Origin: Clostridia bacterium | GTDB taxonomy: Bacteria; Bacillota; Clostridia; RGIG6154 | Assembly: GCA_017626145.1 (NCBI GenBank) | Contig: JAGAJK010000034.1 | Location: 1-64,000, forward strand | Length of the DNA: 64,000 nt | Direction: 5' to 3' | Shown: positions 24,362 through 33,489 of the stretch, in pieces | How the letters are laid out: every line of letters begins with the position of its first letter | Numbering within the stretch: position 1 is the stretch's first letter | Notes under the pieces: generated by a model | Database searches by the model: none | What the model saw: the letters and a program-made list of their open reading frames with translations, nothing else | What the model was told of the DNA's origin: nothing | Program-made: the position numbers and the translations under genes

Positions 24362-27300
24362 TTAGTTACCGTAGTAAACCTTATTTACATAGTTCTTGTA
24401 AACGATGATGTCTGTGATTTCTTCTTTGTAGTACTTAACGAGTACTGCATAGTCACGATCTTCGTCTACCTGGCCATTGATCCATCTTGAAGACTGGATG
24501 TCGCCGAATGAACCTACAACAACCTTATTAGCTGCTGTGTTTGACTTTGTGCAGTCGATAACTACAACCTGAGCGTCAGCAGGAATTACGTGTCTGCCGA
24601 TGTTAGCTGTGTTGTTAGCATTAACTGTTGTGCCACCGTTTACATAAGCAACGAGGTTGATTGTTCTTGAAGCAGCGAACTTATCGTAAACTGCACCAAA
24701 TACATACTGAACCTTAGCATTGCTATTTTCATTGAAGATAGCGCTGTAGTTCTTACCAGCGATTTCGTTTACATCGAGTGGGTTGTTGTCAACGCCGTCG
24801 AATGCAACCTTATCGATAGCACCTTCTGAATCTGTGCTGTATTCAAATACTGCACCCTTAGCAAATGTTGTTGAATTGAAGATGTCGTTTGTTGTAGCAA
24901 GTGTCTTTTCTTCGCCACCCTGAACGAATGTTACGTTGTAAACCTTTTCACCGTTTGCATTGTTAGCTGTCATAGCCTTTAATACAACTGAGAGGTTCTT
25001 ATCAGGATTGAGACCGCCCTGGTTGCTTGTTGTAACCATAGCGCTTGCATTACCATCTTCGTTTACACTGAAGAGAGCTACTACGTACTTTTCATCATCT
25101 TCGAGTGAAGAAGCTGAAATTACGCTGAAGTCGTCTTTAGTTGAGTTGTTTGTGATAGGAAGGTTGAAGATAACTGCATCTTCTGCAACACCGTATGATG
25201 ATGCGAATGAAGCTGTCTTAGCCTTGTATGTGAGTTCTGCAGCATTTGCAGCGAGTGAGAAGTTCTTGTAATCAACACCGCTCTTAGCGAATGTGATTGA
25301 AGAAATCTTGTCTGAAGAATTTACTGTGAAAGTAATGATTCTGCCAGCATAGTTGTCAGCCATAGCTTCTTTTGTAGCGATTGCATTGTTGCTGTAATCT
25401 ACATAAGAACCGTTAGCCTTAAGTGTCCATACTGCATAGTCAGCATCAGCTGCATGACCTGTCTGGAATGCAGGCATCTTAGCGATGTAGTTATTGTATA
25501 CTGTTGCAGCAGGTGTTGTCTGACCGCTGATAGTATTATCAAGGTCTGTAATTCTTACGTTTTCTGCTAATACATATGTGTTTGTATTACCATCTTTGTC
25601 AAGGATTCTTACTTCGTATTCTGTATCACCAACTGATGAATACTGACCAGCTGCTACTACAAAACCGTAGTCCTTTGTACCTGAAGATGTTGAATCGTAA
25701 AGTGCGATGTTACCGAAAGCGTCGAGGTAGAAGATACCTTCGTCACCAGCGTTAACGCCTGTAAGACCAGCATCACCAAGTGAATAGAGGTTAGCAATTA
25801 CATATGTCTTACCATCGATTACTAACTGCCAATCTGACATATCATTTGAAGTTGTGTCACATTCTGAAATCTGACCTTCAACTGTTGAACGTGAAGCAAT
25901 AATTGTCCAGTGGTAAGCATCTGTCTTAGCTACTGAAAGAACGTCGTCTTTCTTAAGGTCTGCAACGTCTACAACTTCATCGTCAAGAACGATTGTGTAA
26001 GAAGCGTTTGTCTTTGTACCGAAGTCTAAGTTGATTGTACCAGCTGTTGTTGAAATCTTTGTGTTGTTGCCGTATGGTTCATCATCCATTACAGCTGTTT
26101 CATAAGAATCAACCTTTACATAGTCATAGTAACCATCGTTATCGATATCGATAAGATCTACTGTACCGCTTGTTGGAGCGTATACAAGACCGAGAGCTGT
26201 CTGACCTGTTGTTGTAAGAGATGAAGCTGAGAATGTGTTGATGTAGTTAGCTAAGTTAGCTGAAACTAAACCAATGTTGTTACCGTTAAGAAGAAGCTTA
26301 GCGTTAACATCTAATGAATAAGTTGTGTTTGTTGTATCTGTATCTGCATCATAAACTGAGAGATAGTAGATGTTGTTCTGTGTATCCCACTTAGATGACT
26401 TTGAAGCATTACCGAATGCCTGGATGTCTGTAGGATCTTCGATTGATTCTGTGTTGTTCTTAGCTGACTGTACAACGTAAGCAACTACTTCATACTTACC
26501 GTCAAGGTTTTCCTGAACGTAAATATCTGTAGCAAGGCAAAGTGTTGTGTCAACGTCTGTTTCACCAACTAAGAGGTTCTTGATAACCTTCTGACCGTTA
26601 GCTGCATCAGCTGTTGTGAATGAGAATTCATTCATCTGCTTACCGATCTTGTCAGTTGTCATGATGAAGTTGATCTTACCTTCATCTGTGTTTGAGTTAC
26701 CTTCAATGTATGAAGCTGAGTTTGCACTTACGAAACCTGAAAGTTTGTGTGTTGCAAGCTGCTTTTCAAGAAGGATTGTTGCGCTATCTGGAGCGTAGTT
26801 AGCGTTACCTGTTGTTTCATAAGTTCTGAGAACCATCATTGGAGCTGTTAAAGCCTGGTAAGCAAGTTTAGCAACAACGCCTCTGTAAGCAGGAGCGCCA
26901 GCTGATTCTGCTAAGCCCTTTGTGATACCCTGTTCTGTAGCGATTACAAGGTAACCTGTAGGCCATCCGCCTCTTGATGTAGCATATTCCTGTGTGTAAC
27001 CACAAGCAGCAACCATCATCTTAACTGCTTCTTCATACTTAACCTGGTCGTCTGGTCTGAATAAACCGTTACCGTCACCTGAGATGATACCCATCTGTGT
27101 AGCGAGGTTAACGTCGCCAGCATACCAAGCGTCTGCAGCTACGTCTGTGTAGTTTGTTGTACCACCAGCAGCTTTAGCTGCGTCTGAAAGTCCCTGCAAT
27201 CTGTTAACGATTGCAACAACTTCTGCTCTTGTGATTACCTTGTCAGGACCAAATGTTCCATCTTCGTAACCCAAGATGATTCCGAGATCGCTCAGAACCG

Positions 27301-27421
27301 ATGTAGCTTCTGCATATGTGCTGCCTTCTTCAATGTCTGTGAATGTACCAGCGAAAGCAACGCTTGATACTAACATTGTAAGGATGAGCACTAATGAGAG
27401 AACTCTTGCAAGATTTTTCAT
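24362..27421 (-). CDS. SLH-domain S-layer-type surface protein
   Basis: 1019 residues. Signal peptide MKNLARVLSLVLILTMLVSS with cleavage near AFA-GT. SLH domains follow: FTDIEEGSTYAEATSVLSDLGI with GYEDGTFGPDKVITRAEVVAI (about 27-73), then YTDVAADAWY with GDGNGLFRPDDQVKYEEAV (about 92-140), and a weaker third to about 190. The rest is Thr/Asn/Asp-rich beta-type sequence without cysteines, typical of S-layer proteins. SLH domains bind pyruvylated wall polymers. Codon choice is extremely biased, and a perfect promoter, long leader and strong terminator point to one of the most abundant proteins of the cell. Confidence 0.88.
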   Translation of the reverse strand: MKNLARVLSLVLILTMLVSSVAFAGTFTDIEEGSTYAEATSVLSDLGIILGYEDGTFGPDKVITRAEVVAIVNRLQGLSDAAKAAGGTTNYTDVAADAWYAGDVNLATQMGIISGDGNGLFRPDDQVKYEEAVKMMVAACGYTQEYATSRGGWPTGYLVIATEQGITKGLAESAGAPAYRGVVAKLAYQALTAPMMVLRTYETTGNANYAPDSATILLEKQLATHKLSGFVSANSASYIEGNSNTDEGKINFIMTTDKIGKQMNEFSFTTADAANGQKVIKNLLVGETDVDTTLCLATDIYVQENLDGKYEVVAYVVQSAKNNTESIEDPTDIQAFGNASKSSKWDTQNNIYYLSVYDADTDTTNTTYSLDVNAKLLLNGNNIGLVSANLANYINTFSASSLTTTGQTALGLVYAPTSGTVDLIDIDNDGYYDYVKVDSYETAVMDDEPYGNNTKISTTAGTINLDFGTKTNASYTIVLDDEVVDVADLKKDDVLSVAKTDAYHWTIIASRSTVEGQISECDTTSNDMSDWQLVIDGKTYVIANLYSLGDAGLTGVNAGDEGIFYLDAFGNIALYDSTSSGTKDYGFVVAAGQYSSVGDTEYEVRILDKDGNTNTYVLAENVRITDLDNTISGQTTPAATVYNNYIAKMPAFQTGHAADADYAVWTLKANGSYVDYSNNAIATKEAMADNYAGRIITFTVNSSDKISSITFAKSGVDYKNFSLAANAAELTYKAKTASFASSYGVAEDAVIFNLPITNNSTKDDFSVISASSLEDDEKYVVALFSVNEDGNASAMVTTSNQGGLNPDKNLSVVLKAMTANNANGEKVYNVTFVQGGEEKTLATTNDIFNSTTFAKGAVFEYSTDSEGAIDKVAFDGVDNNPLDVNEIAGKNYSAIFNENSNAKVQYVFGAVYDKFAASRTINLVAYVNGGTTVNANNTANIGRHVIPADAQVVVIDCTKSNTAANKVVVGSFGDIQSSRWINGQVDEDRDYAVLVKYYKEEITDIIVYKNYVNKVYYGN

Positions 27422-27437
27422 AAAAATCTGCCTCCTT

Positions 27438-27573
27438 ATAAAAAATATTTTTTATACGCAAAAACATTTGTATGAGGGATTCACACACGAGGAGTTTCGC
27501 GAGTCACCTCGGGAGAATACACCTCTGTTTCTGCTTACGGCTTGATTATAATACCGAAAAAAATAAATGTCAA
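27438..27573 (-). promoter_or_regulatory. S-layer promoter and structured 5' leader
   Basis: On the complement TTGACA (27573-27568), 17 bases, TATAAT (27550-27545). About 110 bases of untranslated leader follow, with a CGAGG/CCTCG hairpin (27488-27511), then AAGGAGG before the ATG at 27421. Long structured leaders stabilise S-layer mRNAs in other bacteria. Confidence 0.8.
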
Positions 27574-27632
27574 TACCCAAAAGCGCTTTGTAACATAAAT
27601 GTAAAATAACAGACAAAATACCCCTGTTTTTG

Positions 27633-29045
27633 TTACAAATACAATCCTTTTGCAATAATACCGTCCTGCATATTCAGTTCCAAACGGTATTTAAGACACC
27701 AGTAATCGGTCTGGAGAATATATAATAATGAAAGAACATCCTCTGTGTTATTTATAAATTCCCACAGCTTCTTTTTGTCAAGAAACTTATACAGAGGTCT
27801 TTCTCCCTTTCCCAGCTCATTTACAAGAATATTTCTTACAAAATCGCAATCCGGCAGAAAAATTCTTCCTTTATATATGTACTCGTTTCCACCGCCGTCT
27901 GTTACACATTCTAAAAACCTTGCATCCGCAAGAGGCAGAACTGCTTTTTTACCCGTATACTGCCCGAAGCGGGCAAGCACCTCACCCCACAGAGCGTACA
28001 AGGTATTGATTTTAAGCTTTATTTTTCCTGCGGCACGGACTTTCATTTCATCATCAAAATACACATTTGTTTTTGTTTCATATTCCGCCATGCTGTTCTT
28101 ATCGCCTAATTTTGTATCAATTCCGCTGATGTTTTTTTCATTTAAAAGTGTTCTCAGGTCGGGCGCATTTATTTCAGGCGGGAGAAACGGTATGTATATT
28201 TCTTCCGCTTTCTGCTCCTTTAACAGCTCTGTTACAAAATATACAGGCATATACACAGGAAAGCCAACGTAATCAACCATATCAAGTGCAGAAAACACCA
28301 GTTGCAACGGGTCGGGTTCTTTTTTACAGCATATCCGCTCTCCGCCTCTTATGCGTATTGCATCCTTTGCGATGAATTCAGAATTGAACTTGTCGGAAGG
28401 GTTAATGGAGTAATAGCTTTTAACACGTACACCATCACGGCTGAACTCAACAACACACCCCGGCGGCACTCTTTTTATATCCTCAAAGGGTGTGCTGCAG
28501 GGGTTAACCATACCGCAGTTTCCAAACAGCTCCGCAAGTGCGGCTTTATTTACAACAGGATAAACTCCCGGGAATCTCAAAAGGGCTTTAATTGACGAAG
28601 AAAAGGCAAAGCGGTTATTTTTAAAAGCATAGTATAAAGGATGCACTCCTGCCTTATCACGGAAAAGAAGAAGCTTTTTCCTTTCACCGTCCCATATTAC
28701 CGCAGAAAATTCCCCGAAAACAATCGCTTCTCCACGTGCTCCCATAGTATTATATACATTAAGGAAGGCAGAGGCAAAATTCTCCTCTGCCTGCACTCCC
28801 ATATCAGAAAGCTTTTCCCTTACTGTTTTAAAATTGGTAATATCGCCCTCGAAAATACAAACCTTTTCTCCCAACCTTGCAATACTGCCCTTTTCCGATA
28901 CCGACATCAGGGCATTTTCAGAAGAACACAATGTATGCTTTTCAAATCTTCCTGCAGAGCATTCGGTCATAATTGAACAAATCCGCTCCCAGTACAAGGA
29001 GGAAATATTACTGCTGAAACAACAAAATCCGTTTACTGTTGACAT
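27633..29045 (-). CDS. Degenerate asparagine synthetase-like protein
   Basis: About 470 residues. The N-terminal half follows the AsnB glutaminase fold: NGFCCFSSN, FGEFSAVIWDGERKKLLLFRDKAGVHPLYY, SSSIKALLRFPGV and RVPPGCVVEF. The start MSTVNG lacks the catalytic Cys2 of MCGI. The C-terminal half has no SGGLDS pyrophosphate loop. It therefore should not make asparagine; a binding or regulatory role is likely. ATGA overlaps the stop of the deacetylase gene at 29057; the ATG at 29045 has GAGGTG 6 bases ahead and was preferred. Last gene of the envelope operon. Confidence 0.7.
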   Translation of the reverse strand: MSTVNGFCCFSSNISSLYWERICSIMTECSAGRFEKHTLCSSENALMSVSEKGSIARLGEKVCIFEGDITNFKTVREKLSDMGVQAEENFASAFLNVYNTMGARGEAIVFGEFSAVIWDGERKKLLLFRDKAGVHPLYYAFKNNRFAFSSSIKALLRFPGVYPVVNKAALAELFGNCGMVNPCSTPFEDIKRVPPGCVVEFSRDGVRVKSYYSINPSDKFNSEFIAKDAIRIRGGERICCKKEPDPLQLVFSALDMVDYVGFPVYMPVYFVTELLKEQKAEEIYIPFLPPEINAPDLRTLLNEKNISGIDTKLGDKNSMAEYETKTNVYFDDEMKVRAAGKIKLKINTLYALWGEVLARFGQYTGKKAVLPLADARFLECVTDGGGNEYIYKGRIFLPDCDFVRNILVNELGKGERPLYKFLDKKKLWEFINNTEDVLSLLYILQTDYWCLKYRLELNMQDGIIAKGLYL

Positions 29046-29053
29046 TTTACACC

Positions 29054-29941
29054 TCATTTTAATATTTTACCGAAAAACTCCTCGGTGGTTTTGGTTCCGT
29101 CTCGGTTAAAGCGTTTAAGGCCGAAAAGACATTCTGTGTCACGGGTAATGACATTTATTCCCTCCTCACAGCCGTATGTGGCTTTAAAGCCGAGACCTTC
29201 TATAATTTCTCTGCCGTGGGGAGATACCGCACCAAAGGGGTATGTATAAGCCAGCGGTGCTTTACCCGTCGCTTGCTGTATAAGGCTTGAATTTCTTTGT
29301 GTGTCCTTTATAAGAAGCTCCTTATAGAGCTGTTCGTCCTCCCCCTTATTACGCAGAATCCCCTTTCTTCTGCTAAGGTCGTGCATATCGTAGGAGTGGT
29401 TTTCTATCTCTACAAGACCGCTGTCGCTCATTTCCTTAATCTGACTCCAGGTGGCATGAGAATAGTTGTTGTTCAGAACCTCCCCCTCTCTTGAAAAGGT
29501 ATCCGCATAAATCCCCACAACGGACAGCACCGCCTTCTGATTTGTTTCCTTTAAAACGGGATAAACGTAGCTGTAATTGTTAAAATATCCGTCATCAAAG
29601 GTTATAATAACAGGTTTTTCGGGAAGCGGAGCGCCCTTTTCGCAGAAATTCACCAGTTCAGAGGTTGTTACTGTGGTGTAGCCCTTTTCCTTAAGGTAAT
29701 CCAAATCATTCTTAAGGGTCTGAGGCGTTATTACATATTTTGATGCACGTGAGGTGCTGTCAAGAACGCTGTGATACATTATTACGGGAAGATTGTAAAA
29801 AATTTCACCGTTGTTGGAAACGTATACCGCTCCGAAGGGTGTTTTTTTTACATTTACAAGTACCATAAGCAATATCACCGACAAAACAGCACTTATTATA
29901 TTATGTCGGGTCGCCGTGCTCAAGCTTAAGAATTTCTTCAT
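29054..29941 (-). CDS. Membrane-anchored polysaccharide deacetylase
   Basis: About 295 residues. One N-terminal helix (SAVLSVILLMVLVNV), then a NodB domain: PVIMYHSVLD, ITFDDGYFNNY (catalytic and metal Asp pair), ENHSYDMHDLS (metal His pair, H-x4-H) and AYTYPFGAVSP. It would deacetylate peptidoglycan or another wall polysaccharide outside the membrane. Start at 29941 (MKKFLSL) follows GAGGTG with 10 bases; an ATG 9 bases earlier is too close to that site. It overlaps the upstream 59-residue gene and is coupled to the AsnB-like gene. Confidence 0.85.
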   Translation of the reverse strand: MKKFLSLSTATRHNIISAVLSVILLMVLVNVKKTPFGAVYVSNNGEIFYNLPVIMYHSVLDSTSRASKYVITPQTLKNDLDYLKEKGYTTVTTSELVNFCEKGAPLPEKPVIITFDDGYFNNYSYVYPVLKETNQKAVLSVVGIYADTFSREGEVLNNNYSHATWSQIKEMSDSGLVEIENHSYDMHDLSRRKGILRNKGEDEQLYKELLIKDTQRNSSLIQQATGKAPLAYTYPFGAVSPHGREIIEGLGFKATYGCEEGINVITRDTECLFGLKRFNRDGTKTTEEFFGKILK

Positions 29942-30080
29942 CCGGCTCATACACCTCGCAATCCTGTATTTCTATTATTTTCTGCTCAGGCGGCTGTGAA
30001 TTTCCGAAAATAAAATATATTGCCGCTACAGTTATAAAGATTGATACTACCACAAGAAGTGAATAAATCTTATACTTCAT
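29901..30080 (-). CDS. Small membrane protein, 59 residues
   Basis: A short frame starting MKYKIYSLLVVVSIFITVAA, one membrane helix then an acidic tail (EVYEPDEEILKLEHGD). AAAAGGAA lies right before the ATG at 30080. It overlaps the end of the SpoIID-like gene by 11 bases and runs about 40 bases into the deacetylase gene in another frame. Such nested ends within an operon support real translation. Function unknown. Confidence 0.6.
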   Translation of the reverse strand: MKYKIYSLLVVVSIFITVAAIYFIFGNSQPPEQKIIEIQDCEVYEPDEEILKLEHGDPT

Positions 30081-31683
30081 TTCCTTTTCCCTCTCTGTAC
30101 AAAGCTCTTATGGCATTATAGGTTTCGGTGTCTGCCTCTCCGCTTTCGGGAAGCTGTGCATTTTTCTGTACCTGTTTTACTGCCATTTGCGTAGACTGAC
30201 CGTAAACACCGTCGGGGATAACACGGTAACCGATGCTTCTTAAGGTCTGCTGAAGATGCTTTACGGGAGTGGTCACAGTCTGTCTTGTGTTTTTTAACAT
30301 ATTATCCTCCATACCCATTGCCAGGTCGTAGCCGGGATACTGTGTAATTTTAGGGTTGATTGAGCTTATTTTTATCAGATACTCATCCCGCAAAAGCTGT
30401 TTGGTTCTTTTGTCGGCACTTCCGGAGCCGGGAACACCCACACTTTTGCAAAACTCCGAAACAGTTTTTTTAGTAAGACTTCCGTACATTCCTGTTTCTG
30501 CTATATCCGTTCCCATTACATAATTAAGCTGCTTTTGCAGCAGTCGCACCTCTTCGTTTACAGACCCCGGTGAAAGGGTAGTATCGGTAAAGCTTTCGAG
30601 TCTTAAATTAAATTCGTCAAGGTAGGGTGTAAGAGTTATGTAGGTTCTGTAAATATCATCGTAGGTTTCTTCGCTGACAACTCCCGTTTCGTCCATAAGA
30701 AACTGTTTCTGAAAGGCAATAACGGCATTTTGTGTCTGTTGGTCGTAAATTCCCGTTATTTCAACACGTGGAATTGTAGGGTAAAAGGCTGAAATAACCC
30801 TTAAATAAAACTGCATCAGCTCAACACTCTTTGTATGCTCATCAATACCTGCAACTCTGCTTCCTGCAGGAGTTCCTTCTAAGATGACACCCTCGGAATG
30901 AAGCTCCGTTAAATTGCGTATTCCTACATATAAATAAACCATTCTGTACCAGGTGTTTCTGCCCGTTATTCCGTCAACGGTTAAATTAAAGGTTTCCTGA
31001 AACACTCTTACCGCATTTTCCATATTTTCATCGTAAATATAACCTACAGGGTTTATTTTCGGGATAATGGGATAGTGAGTGGAAATTAAATTAAGCATAT
31101 ACCCTGCCGTATACACAAAACGGTTATTTGTGCCGAGGCGAAGTGCCGTACCGGGATAGGATTCAACTATTGTCCTTACGGGAGTGTCGGTGTTTAAAAC
31201 TATGTCGTCCCCGTAGTAGGTTTTTAAAATGTCGATTGCTATTTCCCCCTGATTTGCCAGATCCACCGTTCCCCACTGACTAAGCCCTTCGCAGGTTGAG
31301 GTGGTGCCGTTGCAAAACCTCGCCGCCAACGGTTCGGTAAAATTCTCACGTCTTATGTAGGTGTCAAATATTTCGTAAACAAGCTCGCTTATGTTTTCAA
31401 ACACATTTCGCCCCGGAGAAAAAGACTGGTCGACGGCAGTTGAATTTGTTATATCAAAATCGTAGCCACGGGAGCGGTAAAACTCAAGATAGATTTTGTT
31501 TAAAGCAAAGCTTATCTGTGCATATATGTTTGCTTTTAATGATTCAACGGGCCAGGTTGGATAAATTTCACCCGATGCCACGTTTTCTATGTATTCAGGA
31601 AAGGTTAATGTAACATTCTGTGCATTTGAGTCGGGAGGTCCTAAATGGACTGTTATTGTTTCGGGAATATATGGTGTTGGCAT
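30070..31683 (-). CDS. SpoIID-like domain and peptidoglycan-binding repeat protein
   Basis: 537 residues without signal peptide. Residues about 1-190 match the conserved N-terminal region of a Firmicute family (PETITVHLG, YIENVASGEIYPTWP, AQISFALNKIY, FCNGTTSTCEGLSQWG) that resembles SpoIID/LytB glycan enzymes. Three or four peptidoglycan-binding-1 repeats follow (VRVFQETFNLTVDGITGRNTW, VIAFQKQFLMDETG, KQVQKNAQLPESG). It may act on the spore cortex or the forespore wall. Start MPTPYIPE has GGAGAT upstream. It is 14 bases downstream of the 126-residue gene. Confidence 0.75.
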   Translation of the reverse strand: MPTPYIPETITVHLGPPDSNAQNVTLTFPEYIENVASGEIYPTWPVESLKANIYAQISFALNKIYLEFYRSRGYDFDITNSTAVDQSFSPGRNVFENISELVYEIFDTYIRRENFTEPLAARFCNGTTSTCEGLSQWGTVDLANQGEIAIDILKTYYGDDIVLNTDTPVRTIVESYPGTALRLGTNNRFVYTAGYMLNLISTHYPIIPKINPVGYIYDENMENAVRVFQETFNLTVDGITGRNTWYRMVYLYVGIRNLTELHSEGVILEGTPAGSRVAGIDEHTKSVELMQFYLRVISAFYPTIPRVEITGIYDQQTQNAVIAFQKQFLMDETGVVSEETYDDIYRTYITLTPYLDEFNLRLESFTDTTLSPGSVNEEVRLLQKQLNYVMGTDIAETGMYGSLTKKTVSEFCKSVGVPGSGSADKRTKQLLRDEYLIKISSINPKITQYPGYDLAMGMEDNMLKNTRQTVTTPVKHLQQTLRSIGYRVIPDGVYGQSTQMAVKQVQKNAQLPESGEADTETYNAIRALYREGKGNEV

Positions 31684-31697
31684 AAAAATCTCCTTTT

Positions 31698-32078
31698 TTA
31701 CAGATTCTGAGGAACTACAACTATTATTTTTTCGCCCTCCGTCACACCTTCGGGAAGAGGTATCATATTTACATACTGAATTGACGTTCTTTCAGCAAAA
31801 ACCTGCATATCCCTTACTGCAACGGAATAAAAGCCTGACGAGGTTATGAAAACATCAAACAAGCTAAAAGGTGTACTCGTATTATCCGGTGTTTCGGAAA
31901 AAGAAATGTCAGGTGCTTCCACGGTAAAACGAACAGTTTTTCCCTCGGGGTCAGTAAAAGATGAGCTTATCAAATTCCTCTCCTCACCGTCGTGGGCATA
32001 AATCTCAACCTTAGCGTTTTCAAGCGGCAGGCTTTGCTGTGCCACCGATACCTGTACTAAAATATAGCCTTGTGCCAT
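31698..32078 (-). CDS. Small beta-sandwich protein, first gene of envelope operon
   Basis: 126 residues: MAQGYILVQVSVAQQSLPLENAKVEIY then a carboxypeptidase-regulatory-like pattern (DPEGKTVRFTVEAPD, YSVAVRDMQVFAERTSIQYVNMIPLP). No signal peptide. Genes of this type commonly precede the SpoIID-like protein found next, so both probably serve the same wall or spore process. Start at 32078 has AAGGAG 10 bases upstream. Confidence 0.65.
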   Translation of the reverse strand: MAQGYILVQVSVAQQSLPLENAKVEIYAHDGEERNLISSSFTDPEGKTVRFTVEAPDISFSETPDNTSTPFSLFDVFITSSGFYSVAVRDMQVFAERTSIQYVNMIPLPEGVTEGEKIIVVVPQNL

Positions 32079-32135
32079 AACAAATTCACTCCTTCTTCTT
32101 TTAATGTTATTGCTGTACAAAGTGAAATATGCTTG

Positions 32136-32179
32136 TTGACTAATTACAGTATTTAAGTTATACTTAAAACAAAGGAGAC
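32136..32179 (+). promoter_or_regulatory. Stranded promoter and Shine-Dalgarno of the SLH gene at 33834
   Basis: TTGACT (32136-32141), 17 bases, TATACT (32159-32164), then AAAGGAG (32171-32177) and GAGAC, where the IS110 element begins. Removing the element joins this to GTTTTATGAAAAAAC at 33829, restoring AAAGGAGACGTTTTATG with ideal 7-base spacing. Confidence 0.85.
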
Positions 32180-32308
32180 TAACTATTAAAAGTCAATAGT
32201 TTTTTAGAAAAAAGTACAAAGAAATTTTTAAAATAAAAGATTGCATGACAAATAGACCCTTTAAAATTAATTTTTTAAAAAGTCTAAAGTATAAGTTTTA
32301 GAAGTTAG

Positions 32309-33478
32309 TTATAGAAGCTTGTCTGCTTTGAATGGCTGATTAGTGGTTTCAAGTGTATAAATCAACCTGATTAACTTCTTGGCAACATGAGATAAAGCAA
32401 CCCTGTGTGGTTTACCCTCAGCACGCTTTTTGGCGTAGAATTCAGCAAACGTCATATTGAACTGAATTAAAGGTAAACAACAATTGATAATAGCACATCT
32501 TAAATGTGATGAACCACGCTTAACCATATGACCTGTATGCTCAGATTGACCTGATTGAAAGTAGCCAGGTTCTAAACCTGCAAAAGAAAGCATCTGTGCC
32601 GGTGATTTGAATTTGGATATATCTCCATATTCAGAAAGGATAACTGCGGCAGATAAAATTCCAACTCCGGGAATAGTTAAACAAGGTCTGTTAAGTTCAA
32701 GAGTAAGAGTTTTAATTTCAGCTTCAATATTGGTGATTTCTTCATCAATTTGACGATAGAGCCTTAAAACGCAAGATAGCTCCATTTCAAAAATCCGATT
32801 GGAAACACCAACAGAATTTTTTGCAAGTTCTTTTAAAGCAAGAAATTTCTGCATAGAAAACTTACCTCTTGAAATCTTGCGAAGTTCATCATATGAAGTG
32901 GTTCTGAATGCTGCAATTTTTTCAGGCGAACCATACTTTTCAAGAATATGTAAAGCTGTGGAGCTAAAGTTGTTGTTAAAAAACGGTTTAAACTCAGGAA
33001 AAATGTGGTCTAAAATGTCAGTAATTCTGATTAAATAAAAAGTTCTTTGCTTAATTAAAGAAAATCTTAATCTAGTTAGTGACTTTAGAGAATAATTGTG
33101 GTAAAATGACGATGGATAGGGTTTGTACTCTACTGTCATTAACCAACGAGCAATAGTCTGCGAATCTATTGCATCGGTTTTAGTCTTTCTAAGCGATAGA
33201 GCTTTTCCGTACTGACTAATCAGAGCTGGTTGAAACTCCACAAAGGTGTAGGAGTGTTTCTCTAAGAACAGCTTAAGGTTTAAAGTGTAATGACTTGTAG
33301 ATTCAAATCCTATTCTTTTTTCTTCAGAAGAATTAAGAGAATTCAATCTGTCAAGAAACATTTCAAAACCTTGTTTGTTGTTCTCAAAGGAAAATACACC
33401 AAAAGGAGCTTCACCGTCTGAAGATACGATAAAGCAATCATACTTGTATTTGGAAACATCAATTCCAACAAAATACAT
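32309..33478 (-). CDS. IS110-family transposase
   Basis: 389 residues. RuvC-like DEDD domain: Asp7 in YFVGIDVSK, Glu59 in IGFES, Asp102 and Asp105 in KTDAIDSQ. A coiled segment follows (about 235-265). The Tnp_20 domain has TIPGVGILSAAVIL, SFAGLEPGYFQSGQSEHTG (candidate catalytic serines 309 and 312) and KRGSSHLR. The start at MYFVGID has AGGAGG ten bases upstream; a longer open frame would overlap the guide loops and is rejected. All key residues are present, so the enzyme looks active. Confidence 0.93.
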   Translation of the reverse strand: MYFVGIDVSKYKYDCFIVSSDGEAPFGVFSFENNKQGFEMFLDRLNSLNSSEEKRIGFESTSHYTLNLKLFLEKHSYTFVEFQPALISQYGKALSLRKTKTDAIDSQTIARWLMTVEYKPYPSSFYHNYSLKSLTRLRFSLIKQRTFYLIRITDILDHIFPEFKPFFNNNFSSTALHILEKYGSPEKIAAFRTTSYDELRKISRGKFSMQKFLALKELAKNSVGVSNRIFEMELSCVLRLYRQIDEEITNIEAEIKTLTLELNRPCLTIPGVGILSAAVILSEYGDISKFKSPAQMLSFAGLEPGYFQSGQSEHTGHMVKRGSSHLRCAIINCCLPLIQFNMTFAEFYAKKRAEGKPHRVALSHVAKKLIRLIYTLETTNQPFKADKLL

Positions 33479-33489
33479 TAGGTTAAAAC

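Noticed and set aside
27276-27545. Small plus-strand frame across the S-layer leader
   Set aside because: It covers the promoter and signal-peptide region of the S-layer gene in antisense and shows no coding character.
28834-29109. Plus-strand frames opposite the AsnB-like gene
   Set aside because: Antisense shadows without start signals; the minus-strand frame has recognisable family motifs.
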